Notes: a model not told the origin generated them from the sequence alone. Numbered from the stretch's first letter, positions 1 through 7,863 are shown. The stretch is 26,058 nucleotides of DNA from an uncultured Verrucomicrobiota bacterium (GCA_946482165.1 CAMLQS010000023.1:1-26058), one strand, 5' to 3'. Translations and numbers: made by a program.

Positions 1-480
1 TTGCCAAAAAAGCGCGACCCGTCCGACCACCAGATCGTCCGCCCCGGAGGATGTGCGCCGGGGCACGACGCTCACGCGAACCTCGTTGTCTTTGAGCGAA
101 CGGGCGGGCGGGAGCCCCAAAAAAACTTCCGTGACGGCGAGCACGAAACTCAGACCGGAGCCGCCGTCGGGATCATGCCGAAGACTGGCCCGTCTCAGCC
201 CATACAAGCCGACGCTGCCGCCGAGCAAACCCGCATGCTCGCCGGGAAGAGCGCCCTCCGGCAGGCCGAGGTAGGCGTTCAGAACCGTGGCGTCCCGGGT
301 GCCTTGGATGTTCTCCAACAGAAGATAAACCCGCGGCTTCGCCCCGCCCGCGACGATGTGTTCGACCAAATTCCGATGGGCGCCCGCTTCAAGCCGGAGG
401 ACCGTCTCGAAACCGGCGCCGGGGACTTCGCGCAGGGTTTGGCTCGCGCCGAGCAGTTCCGATCGCGTGGGCAAAATCAC
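1..480 (-). CDS. Stand-alone tyrosinase C-terminal (PPO1_KFDV-like) domain protein, 3' end beyond window
   Basis: Open frame of 160 codons with no stop, leaving the window at its left edge. The product lines up along its whole length with the C-terminal ~160 residues of the tyrosinase two genes upstream: LPTRSELLGAS here against LPRETELLGAN there, then YLLLENIQG against YLKLDNIRG, GSVGLYGLRRAS against GSVALFGLRRAS, and a last strand VGRVALF against VGRISVF. In plant-type polyphenol oxidases this region is the PPO1_KFDV shielding domain. No copper-binding His motif is present, so the protein cannot be an oxidase by itself. Start chosen as GTG at 480, 10 nt after the DUF2182 stop; the ribosome binding site is weak. 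By homology to the tyrosinase end, only a few residues should be missing. It may be a partner or chaperone-like cap for the tyrosinase, or a duplication remnant; the function is inferred. Confidence 0.72.
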   Translation of the reverse strand, partial: MILPTRSELLGASQTLREVPGAGFETVLRLEAGAHRNLVEHIVAGGAKPRVYLLLENIQGTRDATVLNAYLGLPEGALPGEHAGLLGGSVGLYGLRRASLRHDPDGGSGLSFVLAVTEVFLGLPPARSLKDNEVRVSVVPRRTSSGADDLVVGRVALFWQ

Positions 481-490
481 GGCTCGGGAA

Positions 491-1255
491 TCAGTTCGGC
501 GAGCCGAGCGCGGAGGGCGCCGCGGCGCCGCGCGGTCCGCGCAAGCTCTTTTCCACGGCGCGGAACGCCGCCCCGAAACCGCGCCACCGCCAAGCCGGCG
601 CCGCGGGAGGATCGAGCCGCTCGCAATAAATCAGCACTCCCACCGCCGCCATCGCGATGAAATGACCTTCGGGCAAAAGCATCGGAAACAACATGAGGAG
701 CGAGCAGGAGCCTGCGCACCAGACGCCGTGCTCGAGTCCGAAGCAAAGCAGATCGCGATCGGACGCGAACCCGAACGCGGCAAAGGGCCGGTGGCGATGG
801 CAGCGGTTGAGGCAGCTTTGCTTGAGGGGCGACGCCTGCCACACGAGGGCAAGCGCCCCCACGACAAAGGCAGGGAGGAGCGAACCGGGTGCGAGTTCGC
901 CCGCGACCAGTTTCAGCAGGAGCAGGACGGCTCCCGCGGCCATCCAGACGGCGCCATAGCCGGCAACGAAGCAGCTGATCGAACGCGCCCGCCGCCGGGC
1001 GAAGCAGCCGAGGCAGATGTGGTGGATCGCCGGCGCAAGCAACGGCGACATCATGGCGGCGAGCATAAGCGCCCAGCCCCGCGCCAAGTCGGCCGGAGGA
1101 TTCACGGCAAACACCAGACGCCAAGAGATCGAGGAGCCGGGGACCGAGCAATAGGACGCGGCCCCCGGCTCGAGCAGAAGCAGCGCCCAAGCCAGCCCCC
1201 CGACGCAAAACGCGCGGTTGCGCAGGAGAGCGAAGGCTCGCGCGTCGTAGACCAT
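491..1255 (-). CDS. DUF2182 family integral membrane protein (predicted metal-binding)
   Basis: A 254-aa hydrophobic protein with about six membrane segments. Family hallmarks are visible: WALMLAAMMSPLLAPAIHH near residues 61-79, QASPLKQSCLNRC near 140-152, and GLEHGVWCAGSCSLLM near 173-188. The repeated Cys and His residues (C81, C84, C148, C152, C180, C184) fit the annotation of this family as a predicted metal-binding membrane protein; its biochemical role is not established. Start chosen as ATG 1255 because the sequence TGAGGAG, which overlaps the upstream tyrosinase stop, is a good ribosome binding site; the longer GTG start at 1336 lies inside the tyrosinase gene. It sits 16 nt after the tyrosinase stop and 10 nt before the orphan C-terminal domain gene, so the three are probably co-transcribed. 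A role in copper delivery or in handling quinones at the membrane is speculation from context. Confidence 0.82.
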   Translation of the reverse strand: MVYDARAFALLRNRAFCVGGLAWALLLLEPGAASYCSVPGSSISWRLVFAVNPPADLARGWALMLAAMMSPLLAPAIHHICLGCFARRRARSISCFVAGYGAVWMAAGAVLLLLKLVAGELAPGSLLPAFVVGALALVWQASPLKQSCLNRCHRHRPFAAFGFASDRDLLCFGLEHGVWCAGSCSLLMLFPMLLPEGHFIAMAAVGVLIYCERLDPPAAPAWRWRGFGAAFRAVEKSLRGPRGAAAPSALGSPN

Positions 1256-1271
1256 GGGGGCCCGGCTCTCC

Positions 1272-2957
1272 TCAGTGCGACTGACGGAAGACGCTGATCC
1301 GGCCCACCGTGATGTCGCTCTGCTCCGGAAGCGCACGGGTCGGCACCAGGCTCACGCGCAGGGAGTCGGCCGCGAACCCTCCCGCGGAGAGGTGCAGATC
1401 GTCGATCCGGGAGGTGATATCCAAGAGGAAGGTGAGGCCTTCGCCGACATGCTGCCCATCCGTCACGCTGGCCCGGCGCAGGCCGAAAAGGGCCACGCTG
1501 CCGGCGAAAAATTCGCGGCTGGCGCCCGGTTTGGCGTTATCCGGCAGGTTGACATACACGCCGAGCACCGCCGCGTCGAAGTTGCCGCGGATGTTGTCCA
1601 GCTTGAGATAGACCCGGTCCGGCAGCGCGGTTTCGGAGGCCTTGAAGAGGCTCGTCGCGACTTTGCCGCGCACGCCGGGATCGAGTTTGACCGACGTGTG
1701 GTTGAGCACGCCTTGGATGCGGAAGGGCGCGGCGTTGGCGCCGAGAAGCTCGGTTTCGCGGGGCAGGGCCTGGAGCGGATGCCCTGCGAACGCCTTCGTG
1801 TCCGCCGCCTTGGCGCCGAGACGATTCAAGCGCTGTTCCAATCCCGTGGCGGGCGCCGCGGCCTGAGCGACCAAGTCCTCGTAGGTGTAGTTGAGTTTGT
1901 TGAGATTGTCGACCTGCGTCGGGGTGTAATACCACGACTGCGCGACGGGCCAGGGCATCACGAACTTCCGGATCGGCCCGGCCAGCCACTTGGGGTCGGT
2001 GGGGTTGGCGTTTCCGTTCGCGTTCCACTCCGCCCACATCCGGTCGATATTCGCGTGATGTAGATAAAAAATCGGGTCGAGAGCGGCCGTGCCCGGATCG
2101 GCCATCAAACCGTAGTTCGTGTTGCTGATTTCGCCGCCCACATACACATGGACCAAGTCGTGCGGATTGCTCTCCAGGTTGCCGTGTGGCGAACCGTTGT
2201 GCGAGAAACCGCTCGCGGGACCACCGAATCCCGGAGGAGGCGTGCTGGCGTCGCTCCCGGTGTAGACATCGTTGGCCATGCAAGTCTCGAGGACCGGACC
2301 GTAGCCGAAGTTGGGATCTCCCGGATGCGCCGCCTGCCCGGCCGGGGTGGGGATGTAGATGTCGGCGTTCGCGTCGGGGCCGTAGCGCATCGCGACATAC
2401 AGGGGATTGGGGCTGCCGTCGGGCAACGTCTTGGCCGCGAATGCCGCCGGCATCTGATACTGGGAGCCGTTCGCCCCGCCGAAGTAGTTCCAATACGGAA
2501 GAGCCCAGTTCGCGGGACCGCCGAGGCTGACAATGTCCTGCCGGAGCTGCTCCTCAAGCGCGAGGAGGTAACCGCGATGCCAAGGGAGGAAATACCAGCT
2601 GCCATGTTGGCACTGGTTCCAGAACAAGGCCTGCGTCGTCGCGGAGGGCAACGGAGTGGTCGGCACCGTCGGCGGCGACGTGATAAAACCCCAATCCGGG
2701 AAGGACGGCGGCTTCGTATACCACGGGGTGTTCGGATTTACGTATTCGCCGTGGATGGCGGCGAAGAACCACCAGCTCGCTTGATCATCAAGCGCCCGGC
2801 TCATCATTTTTTGAACCCCCTTCGCATACCAAAGGAGGTCGGAGTTGCTAAAATCGCCGCCGTTATTCCACGCGTTTTTACGTAAGTATTTTGCCATGTC
2901 GCCGAAGCTCAGCGGCTTGCATTCACACGACAAGTCTCTTTCGCAATGCATATACAT
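1272..2957 (-). CDS. Tyrosinase / polyphenol oxidase family type-3 copper enzyme
   Basis: A 561-aa protein with both copper sites of type-3 copper oxidases, which oxidise phenols or catechols to quinones with O2. CuA ligands are H69 (FAAIHGEY), H118 (CQHGSW) and H127 (LPWHRGY). CuB ligands are H266 and H270 (NPHDLVHVYVGG) plus one of H300/H301 (FYLHHANIDRMW). C116 stands two residues before H118, the C-x-H arrangement that forms a Cys-His thioether in plant and fungal enzymes. Residues ~398-561 form a PPO1_KFDV-like C-terminal domain, as in plant-type polyphenol oxidases. No signal peptide is evident. Start chosen as ATG 2957, preceded by AAAGGGA 8 nt upstream; the frame stays open to 3410, but that extension looks non-coding (lower GC, no family match). 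First gene of the tyrosinase-DUF2182-orphan domain cassette. Whether it acts as monooxygenase, catechol oxidase or aminophenol oxidase cannot be told from sequence. Confidence 0.92.
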   Translation of the reverse strand: MYMHCERDLSCECKPLSFGDMAKYLRKNAWNNGGDFSNSDLLWYAKGVQKMMSRALDDQASWWFFAAIHGEYVNPNTPWYTKPPSFPDWGFITSPPTVPTTPLPSATTQALFWNQCQHGSWYFLPWHRGYLLALEEQLRQDIVSLGGPANWALPYWNYFGGANGSQYQMPAAFAAKTLPDGSPNPLYVAMRYGPDANADIYIPTPAGQAAHPGDPNFGYGPVLETCMANDVYTGSDASTPPPGFGGPASGFSHNGSPHGNLESNPHDLVHVYVGGEISNTNYGLMADPGTAALDPIFYLHHANIDRMWAEWNANGNANPTDPKWLAGPIRKFVMPWPVAQSWYYTPTQVDNLNKLNYTYEDLVAQAAAPATGLEQRLNRLGAKAADTKAFAGHPLQALPRETELLGANAAPFRIQGVLNHTSVKLDPGVRGKVATSLFKASETALPDRVYLKLDNIRGNFDAAVLGVYVNLPDNAKPGASREFFAGSVALFGLRRASVTDGQHVGEGLTFLLDITSRIDDLHLSAGGFAADSLRVSLVPTRALPEQSDITVGRISVFRQSH

Positions 2958-3388
2958 TAAATTAGTCCCTTTAATTTCGGTGCCCGCACCCGGGAGCCAC
3001 CCCGAGGGAGGGTTCGGGGAAAATCCGGCGACCTCGTCGCGACCCGGAACAGCTCGGCTCAGATGACAAAAGACCGGGCCGCGCCATAAGATATCTTTAT
3101 ACAGAACAAAAAGTTCCGCGGCGCCCGGCAGGAGTTTCCTACCAATGCCCCCCTTGCTTTTGGAATTTGGGTTGAGGTAAGGCGCGACCGCTGTGCGCGC
3201 CGCAGCTGCGTGGTCGTTACCGATAGGAACGCTCGGCTGGCCCAGCGGTCCAGCCCTACCAATCAAGACCCAAAGCTTAGAGTTTCCGCCAAGGCCTTTC
3301 CAGAGCCTGTCACGCCGCTTTGCGCGGCCCGGGTCTGATTTTTTTCGCCCAACTCGCGACGCCGGATGCCCGGCCCGTCCCGCGTCGA
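2958..3388. other. Intergenic region, probable leader/promoter of the tyrosinase cassette
   Basis: 431 bases between the tyrosinase start and the end of the Nudix gene. It is patchily AT-richer than the flanking genes, especially around 3085-3120 and 2940-2975, as expected for a promoter-bearing leader. The tyrosinase reading frame is open through it, but the predicted residues show no family resemblance and the best ribosome binding site is just before 2957. A short stem (GCCGG/CCGGC, about 3361-3374) lies downstream of the Nudix stop without a T-run on that strand. I see no convincing gene. Confidence 0.5.
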
Positions 3389-3925
3389 TTACCACACCAG
3401 CCGCTGCCAAATGTGCCGGAAAGCTCCCGCAAAATCCCGCGGCCTGTCGCGCATCGCGGCATCCAGCGCGGCGCGTTCATACCACGCGCCGTCCATGATC
3501 TCCGCCGGATGGAGCGTAAACGGTCCCGGGTGCCGCACGCGATAAACCCACAGAAATTCCATGCCCGTCTCGCGGCAGGCCTCCAGCCGCAGCCAACGCT
3601 CCAACGCCGCCGGCTCAACCTTCACGCCAATCTCCTCCTCGAGCTCCCTCATCGCCGCCGTATCGTAATCCTCGCCAGCGTCGACATGACCCGAGCACGA
3701 GGCGCACCACTTGCCCGGCGCCGAATCTTTCAACATCGAACGCCGCTGCAAAAACACCCGGCCGGCCTCGTCCAGACAGAGCACATGCACCGCGCGATGC
3801 AGAAGTCGCTGCGCGTGCACGTCCGCCCGGCGCGCGCACCCGACCACGCGATCCTGTTCGTCGACAATGTCGAACAACTCGTCCGCGCTCTGCGCCTGCC
3901 CGTCGGCCTTTACTTTCAAATCCAT
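3389..3925 (-). CDS. Nudix hydrolase (IDI/YfcD-like)
   Basis: A 178-aa protein with a perfect Nudix box, GX5EX7REUXEEXGU, at residues 79-101: G79, E85, R93-E94-L95, E97-E98, G100. These residues bind the divalent metal that hydrolyses a nucleoside diphosphate linked to another group. The N-terminal part (ELFDIVDE, then HRAVHVLCLDEAGRVFLQRRS) and the KWCASCSGHV stretch before the box resemble the isopentenyl-diphosphate isomerase-like/YfcD branch. The real substrate cannot be read from sequence, and annotation as an isomerase would be unsafe. Start is ATG 3925, with the strong ribosome binding site AAGGGGG 5 nt upstream; a longer frame to 3970 would overlap the divergent gene. It is transcribed divergently from the 158-aa unknown protein across 38 nt, which must hold both promoters. 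Confidence 0.88.
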   Translation of the reverse strand: MDLKVKADGQAQSADELFDIVDEQDRVVGCARRADVHAQRLLHRAVHVLCLDEAGRVFLQRRSMLKDSAPGKWCASCSGHVDAGEDYDTAAMRELEEEIGVKVEPAALERWLRLEACRETGMEFLWVYRVRHPGPFTLHPAEIMDGAWYERAALDAAMRDRPRDFAGAFRHIWQRLVW

Positions 3926-3963
3926 GTGTGCCCCCTTCGTGGGCTCTTCACCGCCCGCACGCC

Positions 3964-4440
3964 ATGCCAAAGATCGATGTTAACGCAGTTGCCGAAATTT
4001 TAAAACGCAACGATCTCGACCCCGCTCTCCTCCGCCAGATCATGGAGGAGCTCAACCTCGCCGTGCAGCCCGAGGTCGACGAGGAGAAGCCGCCCGCGGT
4101 CAAAAAACAGTTCTCCATCCTCATCTCCGACCCGGACGGCAAGCTGCCCTCGGGCGAGTTCACCGGCTGGGTTCTGCAGATTCCCGAAGACGCGTCCGTG
4201 ACCAGCGGCCCGGAGCGCATTCACAAGGCCGCCTACGACTTCAACACCACCAAAAAAGGGCGCATGATGCCGGCCAAGACCATGGCCGATGCCATCGAAA
4301 ACATCCCCGCCAAACACTTCAAGGAGCAGCAGGTCTGGGTGAAGACGAAGGCTCCCGTGTTCATGGTCACGACCAACAACGAGATCCCATCCGAGAAATC
4401 CGACAAGAAGAGCAGTCGCGGCAAACTCGCCGACGCCTGA
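3964..4440 (+). CDS. Unrecognised 158-aa charged cytoplasmic protein
   Basis: I do not recognise a family. Residues 5-31 (AVAEILKRNDLDPALLRQIMEELNL in pieces) look like two amphipathic helices, followed by an acidic linker rich in E/D/P to ~47. Next comes a compact, mixed alpha/beta core (FSILISDP, GWVLQIPED, a lysine-rich segment around 95-105, then IPAKHFKEQQVWVKTKAPVFMVTT). The tail is Ser/Lys-rich. No Cys, no signal peptide and no membrane segment are present. Start ATG 3964 gives a sensible N-terminus (MPKIDVNAV); the longer frame from 3928 would run through the divergent promoter region. The gene stands alone, divergent from the Nudix gene and closed by a strong intrinsic terminator, so it is a monocistronic, probably well-expressed unit. 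Codon use matches its neighbours. Confidence 0.75.
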   Translation: MPKIDVNAVAEILKRNDLDPALLRQIMEELNLAVQPEVDEEKPPAVKKQFSILISDPDGKLPSGEFTGWVLQIPEDASVTSGPERIHKAAYDFNTTKKGRMMPAKTMADAIENIPAKHFKEQQVWVKTKAPVFMVTTNNEIPSEKSDKKSSRGKLADA

Positions 4441-4459
4441 TCCCCCGCCCGCCCCTTTC

Positions 4460-4508
4460 GCCGGCGGAAACGAGCCCGCCCCGGCCGTTCTCCGCCGGCC
4501 TTTTTTTT
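4460..4508 (+). terminator. Intrinsic (Rho-independent) terminator after the 158-aa gene
   Basis: The arms GCCGGCGGA (4460-4468) and TCCGCCGGC (4491-4499) pair perfectly over 9 bp and are followed by a run of eight T (4501-4508). The enclosed bases include a second possible inner stem. It begins 19 nt after the stop codon of the 158-aa gene. Confidence 0.88.
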
Positions 4509-4700
4509 GTCCCGCTCCGACAAAATGCCGGCCCGGGCCGGCGAGGAATTCCCCGGCAAATTTCGGCTCCGCCGGGATGGTCGAATCAAAATCGTAGGAT
4601 TTTTTCGGATACAGAACATGCCGCGGTCCCGTCCGTTCGTTCATCGTTTGCGGGAAAAATGTTCATCCACATAAACGGCGGGGGCGCCCGCGCTGGCACC

Positions 4701-4724
4701 TGCGATGCAATCACTCGCATCGCA
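4701..4724 (+). promoter_or_regulatory. Inverted repeat abutting the start codon of the CheA-like kinase
   Basis: TGCGATGC (4701-4708) and GCATCGCA (4717-4724) are perfect 8-bp inverted arms around an 8-base loop. The right arm includes the A of the ATG at 4724, and no Shine-Dalgarno sequence lies between. It could be an RNA hairpin that hides the initiation site or a DNA operator; which one is unknown. Confidence 0.5.
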
Positions 4725-6967
4725 TGTCCACGAACGCTTCGCCCGCCCAGTCTTCGCCGGCGCCCGGCGCCGCCGCCCGGCCTCGCCGACTCCTTCCGCT
4801 TCTCGTTTACGCGCTCCTGGCGCTCATCGTCGTCGGCTCTTCCGTCGGCATAGTCCGCTACACGCGACGCCTGGAAGCCGCCACGACCGAAAACAACAAG
4901 CGCATCAATCTCGCCGGCCGCCAACGCGCGTTGAGCCAGCGCATGACCAAGGCGCTTCTCGCCTACGAGCGCGACCTGCGCGGCGGGACCGACTCCGCCG
5001 CAGCCCTCGCGGAGCTCAAGAAGATCTCCACCCTCTTCCACGTCGTCCTCCGCGGCTTCGAAACCGGCGGCGCGGTCCCCGGCGCCGACGGCAACGAATT
5101 CCAGATGCCCGCCGCGCGCGACCCCGAGGAACAGCGCGTGATCCGCGAGGCCCTCGCGCTCTGGCTCCCCTTGCAGGAACGCCTCTCCGACATCGTCGAA
5201 GGCCGCGCCTCCCCCGAGATCGTCGCCACGACCGTCGAGTCCTTCCGCGCCCGCAACGTCGGGATCTTCGACTTCATGAACGAACTCACCAACCGCACCG
5301 AGTTCACCGCCCGCGCCCAGATCGCCGCCGCCGCCAATCCCCGCACCGCCCTCATCTCCACCGCCGTGGTCGCCCTCTTCCTCATCCCGGGCTTCTACCT
5401 CGGAGACCGCGCCCGCCGCGCCCGCCTCCGCGCCGAGGGAGCCCTCCACCAGCTCGAGTCCGCCCACGCCACCCTCTCCGGCCAGAGCGCCGCGCTCGCC
5501 TCCGCCAAGGTCGAGACCGACCGCATCATGGACACCGTCCAGGAAGGCCTCCTCCTCATCGACTCCCGCTTCATCATCGGCCCCAGCTACTCGCGCGAGC
5601 TCGCCGCCATCTTCCGCCAGGAGCACCTCGCCGGGATGAACCTCCTGAACCTCCTCCAGCGGCTGCTCTCGGAAAAGATGTTCAACACCACGCGCGACTA
5701 CTTCGACCTGCTCTTCAACCCCGAGCAGCGCGAAAAGGCCGTGCTCAAGGTCAACCCCCTCGTCGACATCGAGGTATCCTTCCCCGACCCCGCCGGCGGC
5801 TTCGTCCATCGTTACCTCGGCTTCAGCTTCCGCCGCATCATGGACGGTGAACGCGTCTCCCGCGTCTTCGTCGCCGTGCGCGACATCACCGCCCAGATCG
5901 AACTGGAGAAACGCCTGCGCGAGGCCGAAAAAACCAAGGAACGCCAGCTCGAGATCCTCCTCGGCATCATGCACGTCGAACCCGAGGACCTCGTGCAGTT
6001 CGCCGAGACCGTCGAGCACGAGCTCGACGCCATCAACCAGTCCCTCCGCGCCGAGGACTTCGCCGTCGCCACCCCCGACCATCAGGAAAAACTCCGCGCC
6101 CGCCTCAACGAGGTCTTCCGCAGCGTCCACAACATCAAGGGCAACGCGGTGTATCTGCGCCTCGACTACTTCCAGAGGGCCGCCGAGGCCTTCGAGACCC
6201 GGCTCTCCGAACTCATCGCCCGCCCCAAGCTCGGCGGCGAGGACTTCCTCGCCATCGTCGTCGCCCAGGCCGGCCTCCGCGCCGACCTCGGCGACCTCAT
6301 CGAGCTCCGCGGAAAACTCTCCGGCATGCGCCCCGCCGCCGCCTCCGCCGCTCCCGCCCCCGACGGCTCCGGCGAGCCCCCCTCCCCGGCCACCTCGGGC
6401 CTGGCCGACGGCCTCCGCCAGCTCGTCCGCGACATCGCCGCCGACCTCGGCAAACAGGCCGACCTCGCCATCGACGACTACGCCCTCCACGTCGTCGCCC
6501 GCGGACGCCAGGAACTCGTGCGCGACACCCTTATTCAGCTCGTGCGCAACTCCGTCGCCCATGGCGTCGAGCCCCCCTCCGCCCGAGCCGACGCCGGCAA
6601 GCCCCCCGCCGCCCGCCTCGAACTGCGGGGCCTCCCCCGCTCCGAGGACGGCCTCGTCGGCATCCTCCTGCGCGACGACGGCCGCGGCCTCGACCTCGAG
6701 CGCATCCGCGAGCGCGCCCTCGCCACCGGTCTCCTCGCCGACGAGGCCGGCGCCGCCCCCGCCGACGTCGCCCGCTGCATCTTCTCCCCAGGCTTCAGCA
6801 CCCGCGACACATCGGACGCCCACTCCGGCCGCGGCCAGGGCATGGACATCGTCAAGACCCGCGTCGTCGACGAGGCGGGCGGCCGCATCGAAGTCCGCTC
6901 CGCCCCGGGCCGCTTCTGCGAGTTCGCCCTCTACCTCCCCGAGATTCCCGAACCCGCCCTCGTCTGA
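4724..6967 (+). CDS. Membrane CheA-like histidine kinase: PilJ-type sensor, PAS, HPt, HATPase
   Basis: A 747-aa sensor kinase. Order of parts: membrane segment ~24-44; periplasmic region opening with INLAGRQRALSQRM (61-74), the signature of PilJ/NarX-type sensor domains; second membrane segment ~209-227; coiled linker; PAS-like domain ~264-390 ending in RDIT; second coil; HPt-like domain with H469 in SVHNIKGNA; Pro/Ala linker; HATPase with N609 (LVRNSVAHG), D652-G653-R654-G655 and a GRGQGMDIV box at 702-710. This is the CheA logic of an HPt histidine phosphorylated by a separate ATPase, but the protein ends right after the ATPase and has no CheW-like domain. It therefore should not dock into receptor arrays and carries its own sensor. 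First gene of a four-gene operon, with its receiver 17 nt downstream. No clear ribosome binding site; an inverted repeat covers the start. Confidence 0.88.
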   Translation: MSTNASPAQSSPAPGAAARPRRLLPLLVYALLALIVVGSSVGIVRYTRRLEAATTENNKRINLAGRQRALSQRMTKALLAYERDLRGGTDSAAALAELKKISTLFHVVLRGFETGGAVPGADGNEFQMPAARDPEEQRVIREALALWLPLQERLSDIVEGRASPEIVATTVESFRARNVGIFDFMNELTNRTEFTARAQIAAAANPRTALISTAVVALFLIPGFYLGDRARRARLRAEGALHQLESAHATLSGQSAALASAKVETDRIMDTVQEGLLLIDSRFIIGPSYSRELAAIFRQEHLAGMNLLNLLQRLLSEKMFNTTRDYFDLLFNPEQREKAVLKVNPLVDIEVSFPDPAGGFVHRYLGFSFRRIMDGERVSRVFVAVRDITAQIELEKRLREAEKTKERQLEILLGIMHVEPEDLVQFAETVEHELDAINQSLRAEDFAVATPDHQEKLRARLNEVFRSVHNIKGNAVYLRLDYFQRAAEAFETRLSELIARPKLGGEDFLAIVVAQAGLRADLGDLIELRGKLSGMRPAAASAAPAPDGSGEPPSPATSGLADGLRQLVRDIAADLGKQADLAIDDYALHVVARGRQELVRDTLIQLVRNSVAHGVEPPSARADAGKPPAARLELRGLPRSEDGLVGILLRDDGRGLDLERIRERALATGLLADEAGAAPADVARCIFSPGFSTRDTSDAHSGRGQGMDIVKTRVVDEAGGRIEVRSAPGRFCEFALYLPEIPEPALV

Positions 6968-6984
6968 TCCCTCCGCCCAACCAC

Positions 6985-7344
6985 ATGAAACTACTCGTCG
7001 TCGACGACTCCACGATCGTGCGCCGCACGGTCGAAAAAAACCTGCGCCGTTCCCGCTTCACCGAAGTCCGCATGGCCAGCAACGGCCGCGAGGCCCTCAC
7101 GGTTTTCGACCAGTTCCAACCCGACGTGGTCACGCTCGACATCACCATGCCCGAGATGGACGGACTCACCACCGTCGAAATCCTCCGGCAAAAAAGCAAA
7201 CGGGCGCTCATCCTCATCATCTCGGCCCTCGCCGACCGCTCCACCGCCGTCGAGGCCCTCAAACGCGGCGCCCACGGCTTCCTGCTCAAGCCCATCACCG
7301 CCGAAAGCCTGCACCTCGCCATCGAGGACCTCGTCAACAACTGA
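6985..7344 (+). CDS. CheY-like single-domain response regulator
   Basis: A 119-aa stand-alone receiver domain with all the working residues: acidic pair D7/D8 (LLVVDDST), phosphorylatable D52 (VVTLDITMPEMDG), S80 (LIIIS position in LILIISALAD) and K102 (FLLKPIT). No output domain follows, so it must act by protein-protein contact or as a relay element. It lies 17 nt after the CheA-like kinase and 27 nt before the CheX-like gene, making the kinase HPt H469 the obvious phosphodonor. Its partner might be the small winged-helix-like protein at the operon end, a flagellar or pilus motor, or a distant target; sequence does not decide. Confidence 0.93.
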   Translation: MKLLVVDDSTIVRRTVEKNLRRSRFTEVRMASNGREALTVFDQFQPDVVTLDITMPEMDGLTTVEILRQKSKRALILIISALADRSTAVEALKRGAHGFLLKPITAESLHLAIEDLVNN

Positions 7345-7371
7345 ACCCGCGCATCCGCGCGCACCACCTCC

Positions 7372-7863
7372 ATGGAAGAGAAAATCCTAAAGATCTTCGC
7401 CGACTCCGCCGCCCGCTACTTCGCCACCATCGCCGACTCCCCGGCCCGCCTCGGCACGCCCTATCTGCGGGACGAGACCGAGGACCCCGGGCTCGACTTC
7501 GCCGCCGTCATCGGCATCTCCGGCCACTACCGCGGCCGCGTCTGCTACACCGCCACCCGCGAAAAACTCCACGCCCTCCTCCCCCAGTTCGGCGAGGATC
7601 CGCTCGACGAAGAACTCTGCGCCGACCTCGTCGGCGAGATCACCAACAACATCTCGGGCAACGCCCGCGAATCGCTCGGAGCCGGCTTCATGATCTCCCC
7701 TCCCGTCCTCATCCCCGCCTCGTCGGCCGGCGGCGCCGCCTTCGCCGACTCCGGCTCCCTGCCCTGCTACGTCCTCCCCGTCACCTGGAAGGACCACCAG
7801 TCCCGCGTGCTCGTCACCCTCCAGGCCCAGACCGCCCACCGCCCCGCGCCCGACGCCACATGA
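7372..7863 (+). CDS. CheX-like phosphatase of a response regulator
   Basis: A 163-aa protein matching the CheC/CheX/FliY-type fold. The segment DLVGEITNNISGNARESLG (85-103) carries the E-x-x-N active-site motif, E89 and N92, which in CheX positions water to hydrolyse the aspartyl phosphate of CheY-type proteins. The preceding strand GHYRGRVCYTATREKLHALL (51-70) is also typical. Only one E-x-x-N motif is present, as in CheX (CheC has two). Being one gene downstream of the stand-alone receiver, it most likely resets that receiver; it could also act on receivers of the convergent Wsp-like operon. Its stop overlaps the next start by 4 nt (ATGA), so the next gene is translationally coupled. Confidence 0.85.
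   Translation: MEEKILKIFADSAARYFATIADSPARLGTPYLRDETEDPGLDFAAVIGISGHYRGRVCYTATREKLHALLPQFGEDPLDEELCADLVGEITNNISGNARESLGAGFMISPPVLIPASSAGGAAFADSGSLPCYVLPVTWKDHQSRVLVTLQAQTAHRPAPDAT

Noticed and set aside
1254..2063. Plus-strand frame opposite tyrosinase (269 codons)
   Set aside because: Antisense to conserved tyrosinase sequence, no domain seen.
3301..3360. Possible plus-strand terminator (GCCGC/GCGGC stem, then T-run)
   Set aside because: No plus-strand gene lies upstream and the T-run is separated from the stem by about ten bases.
2958..3410. N-terminal extension of tyrosinase by 151 residues
   Set aside because: The residues have no family resemblance, the DNA is AT-richer, and a good ribosome binding site precedes ATG 2957; no twin-arginine or Sec signal is found in the extension.
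4586..6823. Long open frame (745 codons) on the minus strand opposite the CheA-like kinase
   Set aside because: Gly/Ala/Glu/Asp-rich sequence with no family match; it mirrors the codon pattern of the kinase gene, whose domains are unmistakable.
5847..7859. Upstream part of a frame that ends as the winged-helix-like protein
   Set aside because: The Ser/Pro/Arg-rich part overlaps the kinase, receiver and CheX-like genes; only the portion from ATG 7860 looks like a protein.
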